The translations under genes and the position numbers were made by a program. This document shows positions 1-9,869 of a stretch of 64,000 bases of DNA, piece after piece. Every line of letters begins with the position of its first letter. Position 1 is the first letter of the stretch. The notes under the pieces were generated by a model that had not been told where the DNA came from, made no database searches, and saw only the letters and a program-made list of their open reading frames with translations. This stretch comes from Bacilli bacterium (GTDB taxonomy: Bacteria > Bacillota_I > Bacilli_A > RFN20 > UBA1709): NCBI GenBank assembly GCA_017457045.1, contig JAFTIF010000003.1:248001-312000 (forward strand), given 5' to 3'.

Positions 1-1390
1 ACCTGATAAAGCTATTGACTTAATTGATGAAGCTTGTAGTGCGGTTAGAATGAGTTTAGACTCAATGCCAGTAGAACTAGATGAAATAACACGTAAAATC
101 ATGCAATTAGATATAGAAATTGCGGCTTTAAAGAAAGAAGAAGATGAAAGAAGTTTAAAACGTCTTGAATTAATTAAAAAAGAACGCGCAGAACTTAAAG
201 AAAAACAAGAAGCGTTAAACTATAGATGGGAACAAGAAAAAGAAGAAATTAAAAATGCTAAAAATTGGAAAAAAGATCTTGATAACGCAAGACTTCAATT
301 AGAAAATGCTCAAAATAATGCGAATTATGAAGAAGCAGCTAGACTTCAATATCAAGTTATTCCTGATTTAGAAAAGAAAATTAAAGAAGAAAAAAGCAAT
401 GATAAAGATCGTATTCTTAATGAAATCGTTGATGAAGATGATGTATCAAAGGTTGTTGCTAAATGGACAAGAATCCCTGTTTCTAAAATGATGAAATCAG
501 AAAAAGAAAAATTGTTAGAACTTGATTCTTTATTAAAAGAAAGAGTAATTGGTCAAGATGAAGCAGTTGAATTAGTAAGTGATGCTATTTTAAGAAGTAG
601 AGCAGGTATTAATGATGCAAATAGACCATTAGGTTCATTTATCTTTTTAGGTCCAACAGGTGTAGGTAAAACAGAAATTGCTAAAGCACTTGCAAGTCAA
701 CTCTTTGATAATGAAGCTAATATGGTTAGAATTGATATGTCTGAATATATGGAAAAGCATAGTGTTTCTAGATTAATTGGTGCGCCTCCAGGATATGTAG
801 GATATGATGAAGGTGGACAATTAAGTGAAGCTGTAAGAAGAAATCCATATTGTATAGTTTTATTAGATGAAATTGAAAAAGCTCATCCTGATGTCTTTAA
901 TATTCTTTTACAAGTATTAGATGATGGTAGAATTACCGATAATAAAGGAAATGTTATTGACTTTAAAAATACTATCGTTATTATGACTTCTAACTTAGGC
1001 TCACAACATCTATTAGAAAATAGCTTTGAAAAAGGACGTAAAAAAGTCTTAGAACAAATGAAGAGTGCATTTAAGCCTGAATTTATTAATAGAATTGATG
1101 AAATTATTGTCTTTAATCCTTTAGATGATTCAGTAATTGATAAAATTATTGATAAATTCTTAAAAGAATTACAAGTTAGATTAAATACACAAAACATTAA
1201 ATTATCAGTAACTGATGATGCGAAAAAAGCAATTAAAGATATTGGATATGATGTAAAATATGGAGCAAGACCATTAAAAAGAACTATTCAAAAATACATT
1301 GAAACACCTATTGCAAAAGAAATACTTAAAGGCAATGTAAATGAAGTTGTAACAGTAGATTATAAGAATAATGAATTTATTGTTAAATAG
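1..1390 (+). CDS. clpB: ClpB disaggregase, C-terminal part (5' truncated by window edge)
   Basis: ATP-dependent protein disaggregase that works with the DnaK system on aggregated proteins in the cytosol. The reading frame is open from base 2, so the N-terminal domain and first AAA+ module lie outside the window. What remains is the end of the first module (DKAIDLIDEA), the charged coiled-coil middle domain (about nt 90-420) and the second AAA+ module, with Walker A GPTGVGKT at nt 650-673, Walker B VLLDEIEKAHPDVF and the arginine-finger stretch PEFINRIDE. The middle domain separates ClpB from ClpC/ClpE. A strong terminator follows directly. Identification is secure; promoter and CtsR/HrcA sites are not visible. 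Confidence 0.96.
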   Translation, partial: PDKAIDLIDEACSAVRMSLDSMPVELDEITRKIMQLDIEIAALKKEEDERSLKRLELIKKERAELKEKQEALNYRWEQEKEEIKNAKNWKKDLDNARLQLENAQNNANYEEAARLQYQVIPDLEKKIKEEKSNDKDRILNEIVDEDDVSKVVAKWTRIPVSKMMKSEKEKLLELDSLLKERVIGQDEAVELVSDAILRSRAGINDANRPLGSFIFLGPTGVGKTEIAKALASQLFDNEANMVRIDMSEYMEKHSVSRLIGAPPGYVGYDEGGQLSEAVRRNPYCIVLLDEIEKAHPDVFNILLQVLDDGRITDNKGNVIDFKNTIVIMTSNLGSQHLLENSFEKGRKKVLEQMKSAFKPEFINRIDEIIVFNPLDDSVIDKIIDKFLKELQVRLNTQNIKLSVTDDAKKAIKDIGYDVKYGARPLKRTIQKYIETPIAKEILKGNVNEVVTVDYKNNEFIVK

Positions 1391-1394
1391 TGTT

Positions 1395-1422
1395 AAAACA
1401 CCTCAAAAAAGAGGTGTTTTTT
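1395..1422 (+). terminator. Rho-independent terminator after clpB
   Basis: A perfect 10-bp stem (AAAACACCTC / GAGGTGTTTT) with a six-A loop is followed by a T run, four bases after the clpB stop codon. Confidence 0.9.
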
Positions 1423-1460
1423 AAATAATTAAATTTTTTATAAACTATCGACAAGATAGG

Positions 1461-1488
1461 TTAAAATTATATATAATTTTGCTATAAT
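1461..1488 (+). promoter_or_regulatory. Extended -10 promoter for the ABC transporter
   Basis: TATAAT at 1483-1488 is preceded by TGC (extended -10). A weak -35, TTAAAA at 1461-1466, lies 16 bp upstream. An AGGAG ribosome binding site follows at 1499-1503. Confidence 0.6.
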
Positions 1489-1512
1489 ATTTAGCGTTAG
1501 GAGAGTGATTGC

Positions 1513-3834
1513 GTGTTAGTACTAAAAAATATTGTAAAAGATTACGTAACAAGTGATATAGTCGTTCATGCATTAAGAAATGTTAACTTAAAATTCCGTC
1601 GTAATGAATTTGTTAGTATTGTTGGTGCTTCTGGTTGTGGTAAAACTACTACTTTGAATATCGTCGGTGGTTTAGATAGATATACAAGTGGAGATTTAAT
1701 TATTGAGGGTATCTCTACAAAAGATTACACAGATAGTGACTGGGATGCTTATAGAAACCATAGAATTGGTTTTGTATTCCAAAGCTATAATTTAATTACA
1801 CATTTAGATATCTTTAGTAACGTTGAATTATCTTTAACTTTATCTGGTGTTTCAAAATCTGAAAGAAAAAGATTAGTTTTAGATGCTTTAGAAAAGGTTG
1901 GCTTAAAAGAATATGCTTATAAAAAGCCAAATCAATTGTCTGGTGGACAAATGCAAAGAGTTGCTATAGCTCGTGCATTAGTAAATGATCCAGATATTGT
2001 ATTGGCTGATGAACCTACAGGTGCGTTAGATAGTGTAACTAGTGTTCAAGTAATGGATATCTTAAAAGAAATAGCAAAAGATAAGCTTGTTATTATGGTT
2101 ACTCATAATATGCCATTAGCTGAAGCTTATTCTACAAGAATTATTACATTTAAAGATGGTGAGGTAATTTCAGATTCTGATCCATATGAAGAGGAAAGTA
2201 AAGAAACTGATAAAAAAGTTCCTCAAAAAAGAACTTCAATGAACTTTTTAACTGCGATTAAGTTAAGTTTCAACAATTTAAAAACTAAACTTGGTAGAAC
2301 TTTAATTACATCTATTGCTGGTAGTATTGGTATTGTTGGTGTTGCTTGTGTATTAGCGGTATCAAGTGGATTTACTAACTACATTGATGGTATGCAAAAA
2401 GATGAATTATCAGGTTTTCCAATTCAAATTAATACTCAAACAATTTTAGTTGAAGAAATATATGAAAATATGAGTGGTATGGAAGGTAATCATTTGCCTG
2501 AGTTCCCTGATGAAAATAAGATTTATTCATATCAACCAATTAGTATGTCACAATTAATTCATACAAACCCTTTATCTGAAGAATATACAGATTATATTAA
2601 GCAAAATATTGAAGGAACTGATTTAGTCAGTAGTGTTACTTATGGTTATGGATTAAATATCAATATTTTAAATATGAATTCAGAAGGAAATGTCTATAAA
2701 GTTAGTAATTCTTCAGTTGGATGGCAACAATTAATTGGAGATGAAGAATTTATTCTAAGTCAATATGATTTGTTGAGAAATGGTAAATATCCTACTGATT
2801 CAAGTGAGGTATTATTAGTTGTAGATAAATATAATCGTTTAACAAATTCTCAGATTGCAGCTTTAGGATATGAAAGCAAAAGTGAATATTCATTCGATGA
2901 AATTATAGGTCATGAATTTAAATTAGTTACAAATAATGATTATTATAAATATAATTCAGAAAAGAATATTTATGAAGTCAATAAAGACCTTGATTCAATG
3001 TATAACAGTCCAAATTCAAAAACTTTAAAGATTTCTGGTATTTTAAGAGTTAAAAAAGACGCTTCTAGTGCTTTCATGGATAATGGTATTGTTTATACTG
3101 ATGAATTAATGACAGAAATGTTATCTAATGCATATGAAAGTGATGTAGTAATTGCTCAAATGAAAGAGGAAAATAAGGAATATAATGTTCTTACAGGAAA
3201 ACCTATGACAGAAAGTTCTTTAAAAAATCAATTAATTTCACTTGGTGGAAGTAAAATCCCAACTTCTATTAATATTTATCCAGTTAGTTTTGAGTCTAAA
3301 GAAGCTATTACTACAATTCTTGATAAATATAATTTAAATGAAGATGGAACTAAAAAGCCTTCTAAAGAGCAAATTGTTTATACAGATTTAGCTGCTAGTG
3401 TTACAAATGCAATGTCAACAATGATTGATGCAATTAAGATTGTTTTAGTTGTATTTGCTTCAATTTCATTAATTGTTTCTAGTGTTATGATTGGTATTAT
3501 TACATATGTTTCTGTAGTTGAAAGAACTAAAGAAATCGGTGTTTTACGTAGCTTAGGTGCTAGAAAGAAAGATATTAAACGTGTATTTAGTGCTGAAGTA
3601 TTAATTATTGGTTTTGCAGCTGGTTTAATTGGAGTAGGATTTACATATTTAATTAGTATTCCTGCTAACCAAATTGTCTTAAATTTAGCTCAAATTCCAA
3701 ATTTAGCTGCACTAAAAATTACAGATTCAATAACATTAGTTGTAATAAGTATGATTCTTACATTTGTAGCTGGACTTATCCCTTCAAATGTTGCTGCTAA
3801 AAAAGATCCAGTAGTAGCTTTAAGAACTGAATAG
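1513..3834 (+). CDS. ABC transporter, ATPase fused to FtsX/MacB-like permease
   Basis: A membrane exporter or peptide-type ABC protein with ATPase and permease in one 773-residue chain. Residues 1-225 carry the nucleotide-binding domain: Walker A GASGCGKTT (38-46), signature LSGGQMQR and Walker B IVLADEPTGALD. A membrane segment lies near residue 260, then about 370 extracytoplasmic residues, then three C-terminal helices with the FtsX/MacB signature ERTKEIGVLRSLGARKKDI. The start is GTG with AGGAG nine bases upstream. It is flanked by its own promoter and terminator, so it is monocistronic. Family members mostly export peptides or lipoproteins or signal in the envelope; the substrate here cannot be told. 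The lipoprotein downstream might be a partner, but it has a separate transcript. Confidence 0.88.
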   Translation: MLVLKNIVKDYVTSDIVVHALRNVNLKFRRNEFVSIVGASGCGKTTTLNIVGGLDRYTSGDLIIEGISTKDYTDSDWDAYRNHRIGFVFQSYNLITHLDIFSNVELSLTLSGVSKSERKRLVLDALEKVGLKEYAYKKPNQLSGGQMQRVAIARALVNDPDIVLADEPTGALDSVTSVQVMDILKEIAKDKLVIMVTHNMPLAEAYSTRIITFKDGEVISDSDPYEEESKETDKKVPQKRTSMNFLTAIKLSFNNLKTKLGRTLITSIAGSIGIVGVACVLAVSSGFTNYIDGMQKDELSGFPIQINTQTILVEEIYENMSGMEGNHLPEFPDENKIYSYQPISMSQLIHTNPLSEEYTDYIKQNIEGTDLVSSVTYGYGLNINILNMNSEGNVYKVSNSSVGWQQLIGDEEFILSQYDLLRNGKYPTDSSEVLLVVDKYNRLTNSQIAALGYESKSEYSFDEIIGHEFKLVTNNDYYKYNSEKNIYEVNKDLDSMYNSPNSKTLKISGILRVKKDASSAFMDNGIVYTDELMTEMLSNAYESDVVIAQMKEENKEYNVLTGKPMTESSLKNQLISLGGSKIPTSINIYPVSFESKEAITTILDKYNLNEDGTKKPSKEQIVYTDLAASVTNAMSTMIDAIKIVLVVFASISLIVSSVMIGIITYVSVVERTKEIGVLRSLGARKKDIKRVFSAEVLIIGFAAGLIGVGFTYLISIPANQIVLNLAQIPNLAALKITDSITLVVISMILTFVAGLIPSNVAAKKDPVVALRTE

Positions 3835-3867
3835 AATAAATAAGCCTTTATTAAGGCTTTTTTATTT
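3835..3867 (+). terminator. Rho-independent terminator after the ABC transporter
   Basis: Stem AAGCCTT / AAGGCTT with loop TATT and a six-T run at 3858-3863, immediately after the stop codon. Flanking AATAAAT/TTTTATT can lengthen the stem. Confidence 0.85.
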
Positions 3868-3923
3868 GAAAATAATAACTTGAAGAGTTATTATAAATAT
3901 ATAATTAGTTAGGGGTTTTAATT

Positions 3924-5522
3924 ATGAAAAAAAATAGTTTTATTAAATTAATAATAGGGATGGTATTACTTGTTGTTGCTAGTGGATGTGATATTATAGG
4001 GAATTATTTCCCTTCATATTCTTCTAATACATCTATATTTATTCCTAGTTTTTCGGGATTAAATAGTAATTCTACAAGTTCAAATGAAGTTATTAGTTCT
4101 AATAACACTAATAATCCTGACAGCTCTAGTTCGGTAGAAATAAATGTAGAAGATATTGTCAATCAATATATTAATAATATAGAATTACCTTCTTCAATTA
4201 GAAATTCTATAATAGATTATCTTCCAAATACTTTACAAGGAATGGAAGTAGAGTTTTCTTGTTTAAATCCTAATGTTATTTCAAAAGATGGATTAATTAT
4301 TGCTGATAGTAATATGTATGGCCTTGATATTACTATTAAAGTCACATTAGAAAATTATAGTAAGGAAATTACATTCTCAGGCATCAATATTATTATGAGT
4401 AGAACAAGTATTGCTGAAATTATCGATTCGATTAAGTTATTGCCTTATGGTGAATCCACAGAAAAATTCGAATTATATGGAACAATTGTTGCAAAAGACT
4501 CAGGAAATAGACCATATTTAATGGATGAAAATGGAGATGTTATTTTGGTTTATAATAATCAAGAAGAGATTAAGTCTTTGCCAATCGGTTCGAAAATTTC
4601 TATTTTAGGTTCTGGAACTATTAGATATGATGTCTATCAATTTGGTACAGATGGCATTGAATTATTAAATGTAGAAACTGAAATTTCTAAAATTGATTAT
4701 GGAAGGGCTATTAATTTGACTGCAAAACAATTCCATGAAGATGTTTATGATGCACAAAATATGGAATTGTGTGGAAAGTATTTAAGAATTACAGGCGGAT
4801 ATTTAGTTCAAGCTACAGCTGGATACATAAATTTAGCTTTTGATAATGATGATGGCATAGAAACTATTATTCATTTATATAGTAATCCAGATTTATCTTA
4901 TATATTAAATTCAGAAAATGTTTATAAAGAAGTAGTTGTTTACGGTTATTCTTATGGAAGAGGCAAAAATAATGCTAGAATTTGTCCTGCAGAAGTTGTT
5001 TTCAAAGAAGACGATAAATATGATGATGTAGACATAGATTTAGACTCATTTAATAAAGTTTCGTTTGATTTTGGTGAAAATGGCGAAGAAAGTCATAAAG
5101 ATGGAATGGCTTTAGAGGAAAGTCAAACATTCCAAAATGGAGAATATAAATTAGAATTAACTAATTTATATAAAGTATATGGACATGGATTTAATACTGC
5201 AGGCCAAGAGTATTTTGCACAAGATGCAAAAGGAAATTCATGCCTTAAAATTGGGACATCCAGTTCAATAGGATCATTTAACTTTAAAGTAGATGATGAA
5301 GTTAAATATGTAATTATTTATGTTGCTAAATATAAAACAAGAGATTTAATAGTAGTTATCAATTATAAAACTTATGAAATTGATGTAGCATCAAATGATG
5401 GTGAATATATGCCAATTATAGTTGATACTTCTGAAGAAAAAGAGATATTCTTTGCTACAGTAGAAGGAACTACAAGATGTATGATTGATAAAATCGAATT
5501 ATATTATGAAGAAAAGGACTAA
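3924..5522 (+). CDS. Surface lipoprotein with Ig-like, OB-like and C-terminal beta domains
   Basis: A 532-residue predicted lipoprotein of unknown function. The N-terminus is a type II signal peptide with lipobox VASGC (Cys22), followed by a Ser/Asn-rich linker (about 25-65) typical of surface anchoring. Residues about 70-150 read like a degenerate bacterial Ig-like domain. Residues about 155-350 contain two stretches resembling secreted OB-fold domains (GTIVAKDSGNRPYLMDENG and a second copy). The C-terminal 170 residues form a beta-rich module with a GxSSxxGSFxF pattern. These domain readings are by eye and uncertain. AGGGG at 3911-3915 precedes the ATG. No catalytic motif is recognised. Confidence 0.75.
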   Translation: MKKNSFIKLIIGMVLLVVASGCDIIGNYFPSYSSNTSIFIPSFSGLNSNSTSSNEVISSNNTNNPDSSSSVEINVEDIVNQYINNIELPSSIRNSIIDYLPNTLQGMEVEFSCLNPNVISKDGLIIADSNMYGLDITIKVTLENYSKEITFSGINIIMSRTSIAEIIDSIKLLPYGESTEKFELYGTIVAKDSGNRPYLMDENGDVILVYNNQEEIKSLPIGSKISILGSGTIRYDVYQFGTDGIELLNVETEISKIDYGRAINLTAKQFHEDVYDAQNMELCGKYLRITGGYLVQATAGYINLAFDNDDGIETIIHLYSNPDLSYILNSENVYKEVVVYGYSYGRGKNNARICPAEVVFKEDDKYDDVDIDLDSFNKVSFDFGENGEESHKDGMALEESQTFQNGEYKLELTNLYKVYGHGFNTAGQEYFAQDAKGNSCLKIGTSSSIGSFNFKVDDEVKYVIIYVAKYKTRDLIVVINYKTYEIDVASNDGEYMPIIVDTSEEKEIFFATVEGTTRCMIDKIELYYEEKD

Positions 5523-5536
5523 AAGTCCTTTTTTTA
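5513..5536 (+). terminator. Rho-independent terminator after the lipoprotein gene
   Basis: Stem AAAGGACT / AGTCCTTT with an AAA loop and a long T run. It overlaps the last codons and stop of the lipoprotein gene. Confidence 0.88.
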
Positions 5537-5560
5537 TATGTGTAAGTTAAAGATAATATT

Positions 5561-5589
5561 TTGACTTTTATATTAATATAAAGTAAAAT
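5561..5589 (+). promoter_or_regulatory. Sigma-A promoter for rsmE-mtaB-ilvA-deoC
   Basis: TTGACT (5561-5566), 17-bp spacer, TAAAAT (5584-5589). It lies 20 bp upstream of the rsmE start and the four following genes are tightly spaced, so it probably drives all four. Confidence 0.75.
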
Positions 5590-5609
5590 TATGAAGGGTG
5601 AATATGGAT

Positions 5610-6332
5610 ATGCAACACTACTTTATTAATGAAAAACATGAAAACTTAATGATTTTTTCTAATGATGATGCTCATCATATTTTAAACGTTATGCGTTTAA
5701 GAAATAATGACCAAGTAGTATGTATCTTTGAGAATTCTAAGTATTTATGTGAATTAGTTATAGAAAATAAGTCTGTAAAAGCTAAAATTGTCGAAGAAAT
5801 TGAAGATAATTCAATTTTACCTATTAAAGTTGTATTATTTTATTCAATGCCAAAAGGTGAAAAGTTTGAATTAGTGCTTCAAAAAGCTACAGAATTAGGC
5901 GTTACAGAGATAATTCCTGTAATGACACGTAAATGTATTGTAAGCATTGATTCGAAGAAATTGCCTAATAAAATGGAAAGATGGAACAAAATATTAAAAG
6001 AAGCAAGCGAACAATCACGTAGATCCACAATTCCATTACTTAGAGAACCAATTAATAAAGAACAAGTAAAAGAATATATGTGTGAAACAAACCTTATAGG
6101 AGATGAGCGGAAAGTAGTTGAAGGTACATCTTCGATGATGAATTTAGTTAATAATGCTAAATCTATTAGTGTTTTAGTTGGATGTGAAGGTGGTTTCACA
6201 AATGATGAATTTGATTATTTTAAGAGCATAGGGTTTGAGGGCGTTTCTTTTGGTAAAAGAATCTTAAGAAGCGAAACTGCAGCTATATATGCTTTATCAT
6301 GTATTATGTTTATGTTAGAAAGCAGGAAATAA
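5610..6332 (+). CDS. rsmE: 16S rRNA (uracil1498-N3)-methyltransferase RsmE
   Basis: SPOUT-family methyltransferase that modifies U1498 of 16S rRNA. It shows the family C-terminal motifs VGCEGGFTNDEFD and FGKRILRSETAAIYAL, which form the knotted SAM site, and an N-terminal PUA-like RNA-binding part. An upstream GTG (5598) and ATG (5604) are in frame, but AAGGGTGA at 5594-5601 is spaced best for ATG 5610, giving the family-typical MQHYF start. The mtaB start follows after one base. Length (240 aa) is normal. Confidence 0.93.
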   Translation: MQHYFINEKHENLMIFSNDDAHHILNVMRLRNNDQVVCIFENSKYLCELVIENKSVKAKIVEEIEDNSILPIKVVLFYSMPKGEKFELVLQKATELGVTEIIPVMTRKCIVSIDSKKLPNKMERWNKILKEASEQSRRSTIPLLREPINKEQVKEYMCETNLIGDERKVVEGTSSMMNLVNNAKSISVLVGCEGGFTNDEFDYFKSIGFEGVSFGKRILRSETAAIYALSCIMFMLESRK

Positions 6333-6333
6333 G

Positions 6334-7632
6334 ATGAAAAAATATAAAATTATAACTTTAGGTTGTAAAGTAAATACATATGAGTCCGAATCTATGGCTG
6401 AACAGTTAGATGCAAACGGGTATTGCTTAGCAAAAGAAGATGATCCAGTTGATTTGGTTATTATCAATACATGTACTGTAACTAGTACAAGTGACCAAAA
6501 AAGTCGTCAAATGATTAGAAAAGCAATTAAGAATTATCCTGGAGCTAAGATATTGGTAACAGGATGTTATTCACAAATGTCTAGTGATTTCGTTAGTACA
6601 ATCGAAGGAGTAGATATTGTAATTGGTAATACTAAAAAGAGTAATATAATCGATTTATTAACTAAAAAGGAAGAAATTAGTAGTGTTTTAGTAAATATTC
6701 AGTCAGGAAGAAGCATAAAAGACTATGAAGAAATGAAAGTTACTAGTTATCATGAAAATACTAGAGCTTATTTAAAAATACAAGATGGCTGCAATAATTT
6801 CTGTAGTTATTGCATTATTCCATATGCTAGAGGACCTCTTCGTTCAAGAAAAAAAGAGGATGTATTAAATGAAGCTAAAGATTTAGTTGCAAAAGGATTT
6901 AAAGAAATAGTTTTAACTGGAATTCATACTGCTGCATATGGAGAAGACTTTGATAATTATTCATTCTTTGATTTATTATGTGATCTTGTAGAAATTGATG
7001 GTATAAAACGTATTAGAATATCTTCAATTGAAGAAACTGAAATTAATGATGATATTATTAATTTAGTGTTTACTAATGAAAAAGTTGTTAATCACTTCCA
7101 TATACCTCTTCAATCAGGATGTGATACAGTTTTAAAACGTATGAATCGTAAGTACAATACATCTCAATTCTACGAAAAAGTACAAAAAATAAGAGAAGTT
7201 GTTAAAGATGTAGCTATTACTGCTGATGTAATTGTTGGTTTTCCTCAAGAAACAGAGGAAGAATTCATGGAAACATATGAATTCATTAAAAAAGTTGGGT
7301 TTGCAGAACTACATGTTTTCCCATATTCAATGAGAAGTGGAACACCAGCTGCAAGAATGAGCGGTCAAATTGATCCAAGAATTAAAAAAGAAAGAGTACA
7401 TCGATTAATCGAACTTAATAATTCTTTAGCTTTAGAATATGCAAATAGATTTTTAGATAAAGAATTAGATGTATTATTTGAAACTTTTGATGAAAAAACT
7501 GGTTTATTAACTGGTCATACAACAAATTACTTAAAAGTTTCAGCAAAAGGAAGCAAAGAATTAATTAATAAAATCGTTAAAGTAAGAATTATTAAATCAG
7601 GTTACCCATTAAATATAGGTGAAATTTTATAA
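6334..7632 (+). CDS. mtaB: tRNA t6A37 methylthiotransferase MtaB
   Basis: Radical-SAM enzyme that converts t6A37 to ms2t6A37 in tRNAs reading ANN codons. Three N-terminal cluster cysteines lie in GCKVNTYES, NTCTVT and VTGCYSQ; the radical SAM CxxxCxxC is in CNNFCSYCIIPYARGP, about residue 150. The C-terminal roughly 60 residues are a TRAM RNA-binding domain. The ITLGCKVNTYES start distinguishes MtaB (YqeV) from MiaB. It is translationally coupled to rsmE (one base between genes). In B. subtilis rsmE and mtaB are also neighbours. Length 432 aa is normal. Confidence 0.93.
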   Translation: MKKYKIITLGCKVNTYESESMAEQLDANGYCLAKEDDPVDLVIINTCTVTSTSDQKSRQMIRKAIKNYPGAKILVTGCYSQMSSDFVSTIEGVDIVIGNTKKSNIIDLLTKKEEISSVLVNIQSGRSIKDYEEMKVTSYHENTRAYLKIQDGCNNFCSYCIIPYARGPLRSRKKEDVLNEAKDLVAKGFKEIVLTGIHTAAYGEDFDNYSFFDLLCDLVEIDGIKRIRISSIEETEINDDIINLVFTNEKVVNHFHIPLQSGCDTVLKRMNRKYNTSQFYEKVQKIREVVKDVAITADVIVGFPQETEEEFMETYEFIKKVGFAELHVFPYSMRSGTPAARMSGQIDPRIKKERVHRLIELNNSLALEYANRFLDKELDVLFETFDEKTGLLTGHTTNYLKVSAKGSKELINKIVKVRIIKSGYPLNIGEIL

Positions 7633-7647
7633 GAAAAGAGTGATTTT

Positions 7648-8856
7648 ATGATTGAAAAGCTAACATTTGATAGAATTTATCAAGCAAGAGAAGTATTAAA
7701 GGGAATTATTAGAGAAACTCCTATTAATGATACTAGTAGATTAGCAGATGATTTTGAATTATTTGTTAAGATGGAATCTTTACAAAAAACAGGTTCTTTC
7801 AAGATTAGAGGAGCTTATTTTAAGATTTTTAATCTTTCTGATGAAGAAAAATCACGCGGTATCATTGCAGCAAGCGCTGGTAATCATGCTCAAGGAGTAG
7901 CATATACATCTAGAAAATTAGGAATAAATGCAACAATTGTTATGCCTAAAGATGCACCTTTACAAAAGGTAACAAATACTGCTAAACATGGCGCAAAAGT
8001 AGAGTTATTTGGAAATACTTTCCAAGAAGCCTATTATCATGCATTAGAAGTTGCAAAGGAGAATAATTTAACATTTATTGAACCATATGATGATATAGAT
8101 GTTATAGCTGGCCAAGGAACTATTGGTTTAGAAATACTTGATCAATGTCCTGAAGTAGATGTTGTTTTTGTTCCTGTAGGTGGTGGTGGATTAGCTGCTG
8201 GTATTGCATATGCAATTAAAACATTAAAACCTACATGTAAAGTGTATGGTGTTGAAGCAAAAGATGTTAATTCGATGAAAAAATCGATTGAAGAGAAAGA
8301 GATAGTAAGTATTTCAAACCCTAAAACAATTGCAGATGGTATTGCTGTTTCTAAAGTTGGAACATTAACATATGATATTTGTAAAACATATCTAGATGGA
8401 ATAATCGAAGTAGATGATGAAGCTACTTCTGTAGCAATCTTAACATTAATGGAAAGATCTAAAATTGTTTCCGAAGGTGCCGGTGCAATTGCTGTAGCAG
8501 CAGCTTTATCAAATCAAGTCAATTTAAAAGGCAAAAAAGTTGTTTCAGTATTATCTGGTGGAAATATTGATGTAACTTTACTTTCTAGACTTATTGATGT
8601 TGCATTAAGAAATTTGGGTAGAAAAGTCGAAATATCTACTACAATTCAAGATAAACCAGGTGAATTAGCTCATTTATTAGAAATAATTAGCAATACTGGT
8701 GCAAATATTATTAAAATATCTCACAATAGACTATCAAAACGTGTTAAAATAGGTAGTAGTGCTGTTAATATTGAATTAGAAACGTTGAATCATAACCATA
8801 TTGATAGAATTGTTAATTTGTTAGAAGAACAAGGTTTCTTAGTTGAAATTATATAA
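7648..8856 (+). CDS. ilvA: Threonine ammonia-lyase (threonine dehydratase) with ACT domain
   Basis: PLP enzyme converting L-threonine to 2-oxobutanoate and ammonia. The PLP lysine is in [13 protein letters not shown] (about residue 52), with [12 protein letters not shown] and the phosphate-binding GGGGLAAG. A single ACT domain occupies about residues 325-402 (starting near [19 protein letters not shown]). This about 400-residue architecture with one ACT domain is the form often called catabolic (TdcB-like) in Firmicutes; no other isoleucine genes are nearby, so an isoleucine role cannot be inferred. It lies in a row with mtaB and deoC. Confidence 0.92.
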   Translation: MIEKLTFDRIYQAREVLKGIIRETPINDTSRLADDFELFVKMESLQKTGSFKIRGAYFKIFNLSDEEKSRGIIAASAGNHAQGVAYTSRKLGINATIVMPKDAPLQKVTNTAKHGAKVELFGNTFQEAYYHALEVAKENNLTFIEPYDDIDVIAGQGTIGLEILDQCPEVDVVFVPVGGGGLAAGIAYAIKTLKPTCKVYGVEAKDVNSMKKSIEEKEIVSISNPKTIADGIAVSKVGTLTYDICKTYLDGIIEVDDEATSVAILTLMERSKIVSEGAGAIAVAAALSNQVNLKGKKVVSVLSGGNIDVTLLSRLIDVALRNLGRKVEISTTIQDKPGELAHLLEIISNTGANIIKISHNRLSKRVKIGSSAVNIELETLNHNHIDRIVNLLEEQGFLVEII

Positions 8857-8872
8857 AAAGGAGAATATGAAT

Positions 8873-9532
8873 ATGAATTACAAAAAATTAATTGATCACA
8901 CTTTGTTAAAAGCAGATGCTTCTAAAGAAGCAATTTTAAAACTTTGTAAAGAAGCAAAAGACTTTGGTTTTTGCTCTGTATGTGTAAACCCAGGATTTGT
9001 AAGCACATGTGCTGAAGCTTTAAAGGGAAGTGACGTTAAAGTTTGTACAGTTGTTGGTTTCCCATTGGGTGCAACATCAACTCCTGCCAAAGCATTTGAA
9101 ACAAAACAAGCTGTTTTAGATGGCGCTAATGAAATTGATATGGTTATCAATATTTCAAGATTAAAAGATCATGATGATGAATATGTTTATGAAGATGTTA
9201 AAGCAGTAGTAGAAGCTGCAGGCGGAAATACTGTTAAAGTTATTATTGAAACATGCTTATTAACTGAAGAAGAAAAAATTAGAGCATGTAAATTATGTGT
9301 AAAAGCAGGTGCTCATTTTGTTAAAACTTCTACAGGTTTCTCAACTGCTGGTGCAACACCCGAAGATGTTAAATTAATGAAAGATACAGTCGGTGATGCT
9401 GCAGAAGTTAAAGCTGCTGGTGGAGTTAGAACATTTGATGACTTAGTGAAAATGGTAGAAGCTGGAGCTACAAGAATTGGTACTTCAGGTGGACCTAAAT
9501 TATTCAGCGGTTCAGAAGTCACAGGATATTAA
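8873..9532 (+). CDS. deoC: Deoxyribose-phosphate aldolase DeoC
   Basis: Class I aldolase splitting 2-deoxyribose-5-phosphate into glyceraldehyde-3-phosphate and acetaldehyde, in deoxynucleoside catabolism. The Schiff-base lysine is in HFVKTSTGF (about residue 152), and the second conserved lysine is in [11 protein letters not shown]. Upstream in-frame ATGs exist (8843, 8867), but AGGAG at 8859-8863 is best spaced for ATG 8873, giving [12 protein letters not shown]. The start overlaps no neighbour. The pathway partner deoB is in this window at 38.3 kb and cdd at 14.3 kb. Confidence 0.95.
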   Translation: MNYKKLIDHTLLKADASKEAILKLCKEAKDFGFCSVCVNPGFVSTCAEALKGSDVKVCTVVGFPLGATSTPAKAFETKQAVLDGANEIDMVINISRLKDHDDEYVYEDVKAVVEAAGGNTVKVIIETCLLTEEEKIRACKLCVKAGAHFVKTSTGFSTAGATPEDVKLMKDTVGDAAEVKAAGGVRTFDDLVKMVEAGATRIGTSGGPKLFSGSEVTGY

Positions 9533-9570
9533 AAAAGCTTAAAATTTCTTAAAAAAATCTAAAAAAAGAC

Positions 9571-9598
9571 TTGAATATTATTTTTAATAATGTATAAT
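9571..9598 (+). promoter_or_regulatory. Sigma-A promoter for rpsU
   Basis: TTGAAT (9571-9576), 16-bp spacer, TATAAT (9593-9598), 42 bp before the rpsU start. Confidence 0.75.
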
Positions 9599-9639
9599 AT
9601 TTAACGTAGTATGTAACGCTTCAGAAGGAGGGATAAAAG

Positions 9640-9813
9640 ATGCCTAAAACAATCGTAAGAGAAAACGAAACAATCGATGATGCATTACGTCGTTTCAAAA
9701 GACAAGTATCAAAAAATGGTACCCTAGCTGAAGCACGTAAAAGAGAGTTCTATTTAAAACCTGGCGTAAGACGTAAGTTAAAGTCAGAAATGGCTCGTCG
9801 TAAATCTTATTAA
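9640..9813 (+). CDS. rpsU: 30S ribosomal protein bS21
   Basis: A 57-residue basic protein of the small ribosomal subunit involved in translation initiation. Translation gives [20 protein letters not shown] and a C-terminal [14 protein letters not shown] stretch, as in Firmicutes bS21. A near-consensus ribosome binding site AGAAGGAGGGA (9623-9633) precedes the ATG. It has its own promoter and terminator, so it is monocistronic. Confidence 0.96.
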   Translation: MPKTIVRENETIDDALRRFKRQVSKNGTLAEARKREFYLKPGVRRKLKSEMARRKSY

Positions 9814-9820
9814 TAAGAAA

Positions 9821-9847
9821 TAAAAGAGCGTAATCGCTCTTTTTTAT
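9821..9847 (+). terminator. Rho-independent terminator after rpsU
   Basis: Stem AAAAGAGCG / CGCTCTTTT with a TAAT loop and a T run. Confidence 0.9.
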
Positions 9848-9869
9848 TTTACAAAAAGGAGGGGAAAAT

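Noticed and set aside
883..1197. A 104-codon minus-strand frame inside clpB
   Set aside because: Antisense shadow of the AAA+ module with no start signal or family resemblance.
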